From the NCBI RefSeq assembly GCF_010450875.1, contig NZ_CP048422.1, positions 2,701,001-2,765,000 of the forward strand: a DNA stretch of 64,000 nt, written 5' to 3'. Numbering within the stretch: the stretch's first letter is position 1; each line of letters starts with the position of its first letter. Positions 62,610 through 64,000 of the stretch are shown here, in pieces. Source of the DNA: Sphingomonas insulae (GTDB lineage Bacteria; Pseudomonadota; Alphaproteobacteria; Sphingomonadales; Sphingomonadaceae). The notes under the pieces are model-generated. The model had not been told where the DNA came from. It worked only from the letters and a program-made list of their open reading frames with translations, and ran no database searches. Made by a program: the position numbers and the translations under genes.

Positions 62610-64000
62610 ATGGATGATCCGATCGCGGCGCCAGCCGGCGGGCCGGTCGCTGCACCAGCCGGCGGGCCGGTCGCCGCGTTGGCCGCCGGTCGCCCGGCGT
62701 TCGTCTGGCGGCGGCAGGTTGCCGATACCGAGACGCCGGTCGCCGCCGCGCTGAAGCTGATCGAGCCGGGACGCGGCGACTATCTGCTCGAATCGGTCGA
62801 GGGCGGCGAGACGCGCGGCCGGCACAGCCTGATCGGCCTGGCGCCCGACCTGGTCTTTCGCGCATCCGGCGACCGGGCCGAGATCAACCGGCATTGGGCC
62901 ACGGACCGCGATGCATTCGTGCCGGCGGAGCAACCGACGCTGGCGGCGCTGCGGGCGCTGGTCGCCGAATGTCGCGCCGACGTGCCGGCCGCCCTGCCGC
63001 GCGCGCTCGCCTGTCTGGTCGGCTATTTCGGCTATGAGACGATCGGACTGGTCGAGCGGCTGGACCAGCCGGCGGCCGATCCACTCGGGCTGCCGGACAT
63101 GCTGTTCGTGCGCCCCACGGTCATCTGCGTGTTCGACCGGCTGGCCGACACGCTCTACCTCGTCGCACCGGTCTGGCCCGATCCGGCGCGCGATCCGGCG
63201 GCGCAGGTCGCGGCGGCGGAGGAGCGGCTGGACGCCACCGCCGCGCGGCTGGCGCATACGGCGTTACCGGCGCCGGTCCGCGCGGAGGCGGCCGAGCTGC
63301 GCTATACCCCCGCTGTGGCGCCGGCCGATTATGCGACGATGGTCGGGCGGGCGCAGGATTACATCGCGGCGGGCGACATCTTTCAGGTGGTGCTGGCGCA
63401 GCGGTTTTCGACGCCGTTCGCGCTGCCGCCGTTCGAGCTGTACCGCAGCCTGCGCCGGATCAATCCGTCGCCCTTCCTCTACCACCTCGACCTGCCCGGC
63501 TTTGCGCTGATCGGATCGAGTCCGGAGATCCTGGTGCGGGTGCGCGACGGACAGGTGACGATCCGGCCGATCGCCGGCACCCGCCCCCGCGGCAAGACCG
63601 CTGCCGAGGACGAGGCGAACCGCGAGAGCCTGCTCGCCGATCCCAAGGAGCGCGCCGAGCACCTGATGCTGCTCGACCTGGGGCGCAACGACGTCGGTCG
63701 TTCGGCGCGGCCGGGATCGGTGCGGGTGACGGCCAGCTATGGCGTGGAATTGTACAGCCATGTCATGCACATCGTATCGAATGTCGTGGGCGAGCTATCG
63801 CCGTCTGCCGACGCGATCGACGCGTTGTTCGCAGGCTTCCCCGCCGGCACGGTCAGCGGTGCGCCGAAGGTGCGCGCGTGCCAGATCATCGCCGAGCTGG
63901 AGCCGGAGCGGCGCGGTGCCTATGCGGGCGGCGTCGGCTATTTCTCGCCGGACGGGTCGATGGATTCGTGCATCGTGCTGCGGACGGCGGTGGTGAAGGA
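62610..64000 (+). CDS. trpE: Anthranilate synthase component I (3' end outside window)
   Basis: Chorismate to anthranilate, first committed step of tryptophan synthesis. The frame from ATG 62610 is open to the window edge, giving 463 codons; the family is ~500 residues, so about 40 are missing. The Trp feedback-binding motif is YLLESVEGGETRGRHSLIG. Catalytic-domain blocks include YIAAGDIFQVVLAQRFSTPF, INPSPFLYHLDLPG, LIGSSPEILVRV, GTRPRGKTAAEDEANRESLL, DLGRNDVGRS and FPAGTVSGAPKVRACQII. GAGG ends 12 bases before the ATG; a GTG at 62598 is an alternative. The first ~25 residues (APAGGPVAAPAGGPVAALAA) are a Pro/Ala/Gly extension made by a 24-base duplication. 14 bases after the PpiD-like gene. 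Confidence 0.95.
   Translation, partial: MDDPIAAPAGGPVAAPAGGPVAALAAGRPAFVWRRQVADTETPVAAALKLIEPGRGDYLLESVEGGETRGRHSLIGLAPDLVFRASGDRAEINRHWATDRDAFVPAEQPTLAALRALVAECRADVPAALPRALACLVGYFGYETIGLVERLDQPAADPLGLPDMLFVRPTVICVFDRLADTLYLVAPVWPDPARDPAAQVAAAEERLDATAARLAHTALPAPVRAEAAELRYTPAVAPADYATMVGRAQDYIAAGDIFQVVLAQRFSTPFALPPFELYRSLRRINPSPFLYHLDLPGFALIGSSPEILVRVRDGQVTIRPIAGTRPRGKTAAEDEANRESLLADPKERAEHLMLLDLGRNDVGRSARPGSVRVTASYGVELYSHVMHIVSNVVGELSPSADAIDALFAGFPAGTVSGAPKVRACQIIAELEPERRGAYAGGVGYFSPDGSMDSCIVLRTAVVK

Overview
The window is about 67-68% GC, densely coded, and reads as chromosomal DNA of an alphaproteobacterium, most probably a sphingomonad (Sphingomonas or a close relative). This is inferred from the PEP-CTERM-like tail at the left edge, the CC0125/CC1285-type lipoprotein, a DivL-type tyrosine-bearing kinase, AddAB instead of RecBCD, several TonB and S9/M2 peptidase genes, and the intergenic palindromes. 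No phage, plasmid, transposase, rRNA or CRISPR array was found. There is one tRNA gene.

Layout. 1-5.3 kb: the end of a serine-rich surface-type protein, a host-attachment-family protein, serS, a LysM/LytM lipoprotein, tyrS and a PilZ protein. 5.3-11.2 kb: recG facing away from sdhE-mfd (replication-fork and transcription-coupled repair). 11.4-16.5 kb: an NTF2-like protein and an EAL protein, then moaA-nadK, tRNA-Asn, small proteins and yjbQ. 16.6-23.2 kb: a lipoprotein, secA, a TonB-domain protein, argJ and an inositol-phosphatase-family gene. 23.7-32.6 kb: a tightly overlapping minus-strand operon tsaE-amgK-murU-addB-addA-trxA. addA carries a one-base frameshift. 32.8-37.4 kb: a divL-like gene, ahcY behind an AT-rich 20-bp palindrome, and yqgE. 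37.5-44.6 kb: peroxiredoxin, amn, a histone-H1-like protein, an M2 dipeptidase, an alpha/beta hydrolase, an 86-residue protein and a CdtB-like nuclease. 44.6-53.2 kb: asd, mgtC-like, an S9 peptidase, then an unidentified protein, a MoxR ATPase, a CHAP-domain protein, a VWA protein and a small exported protein. 53.5-64 kb: anmK, rimO, a serine hydrolase, an M17 aminopeptidase, a TonB protein, tpiA, a PpiD-like chaperone and trpE, which runs off the right edge.

Themes. Cell-wall turnover recurs: the LysM/LytM factor, the CHAP protein, anmK, and amgK-murU for MurNAc salvage. Genome maintenance is represented by recG, mfd and addAB. Cell-cycle and second-messenger control is represented by the DivL-like, EAL and PilZ proteins.

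Two real coding regions, at the left edge (1-515) and the right edge (62610-64000), are open at the window ends. Several genes of fewer than 60 residues are also reported. I saw no wholly new multigene system. The most unusual items are the CdtB-like nuclease, the DivL pseudokinase, the addA frameshift, the ahcY operator, a triosephosphate isomerase with altered conserved residues, and the 22-bp triple repeat that holds two convergent stop codons.
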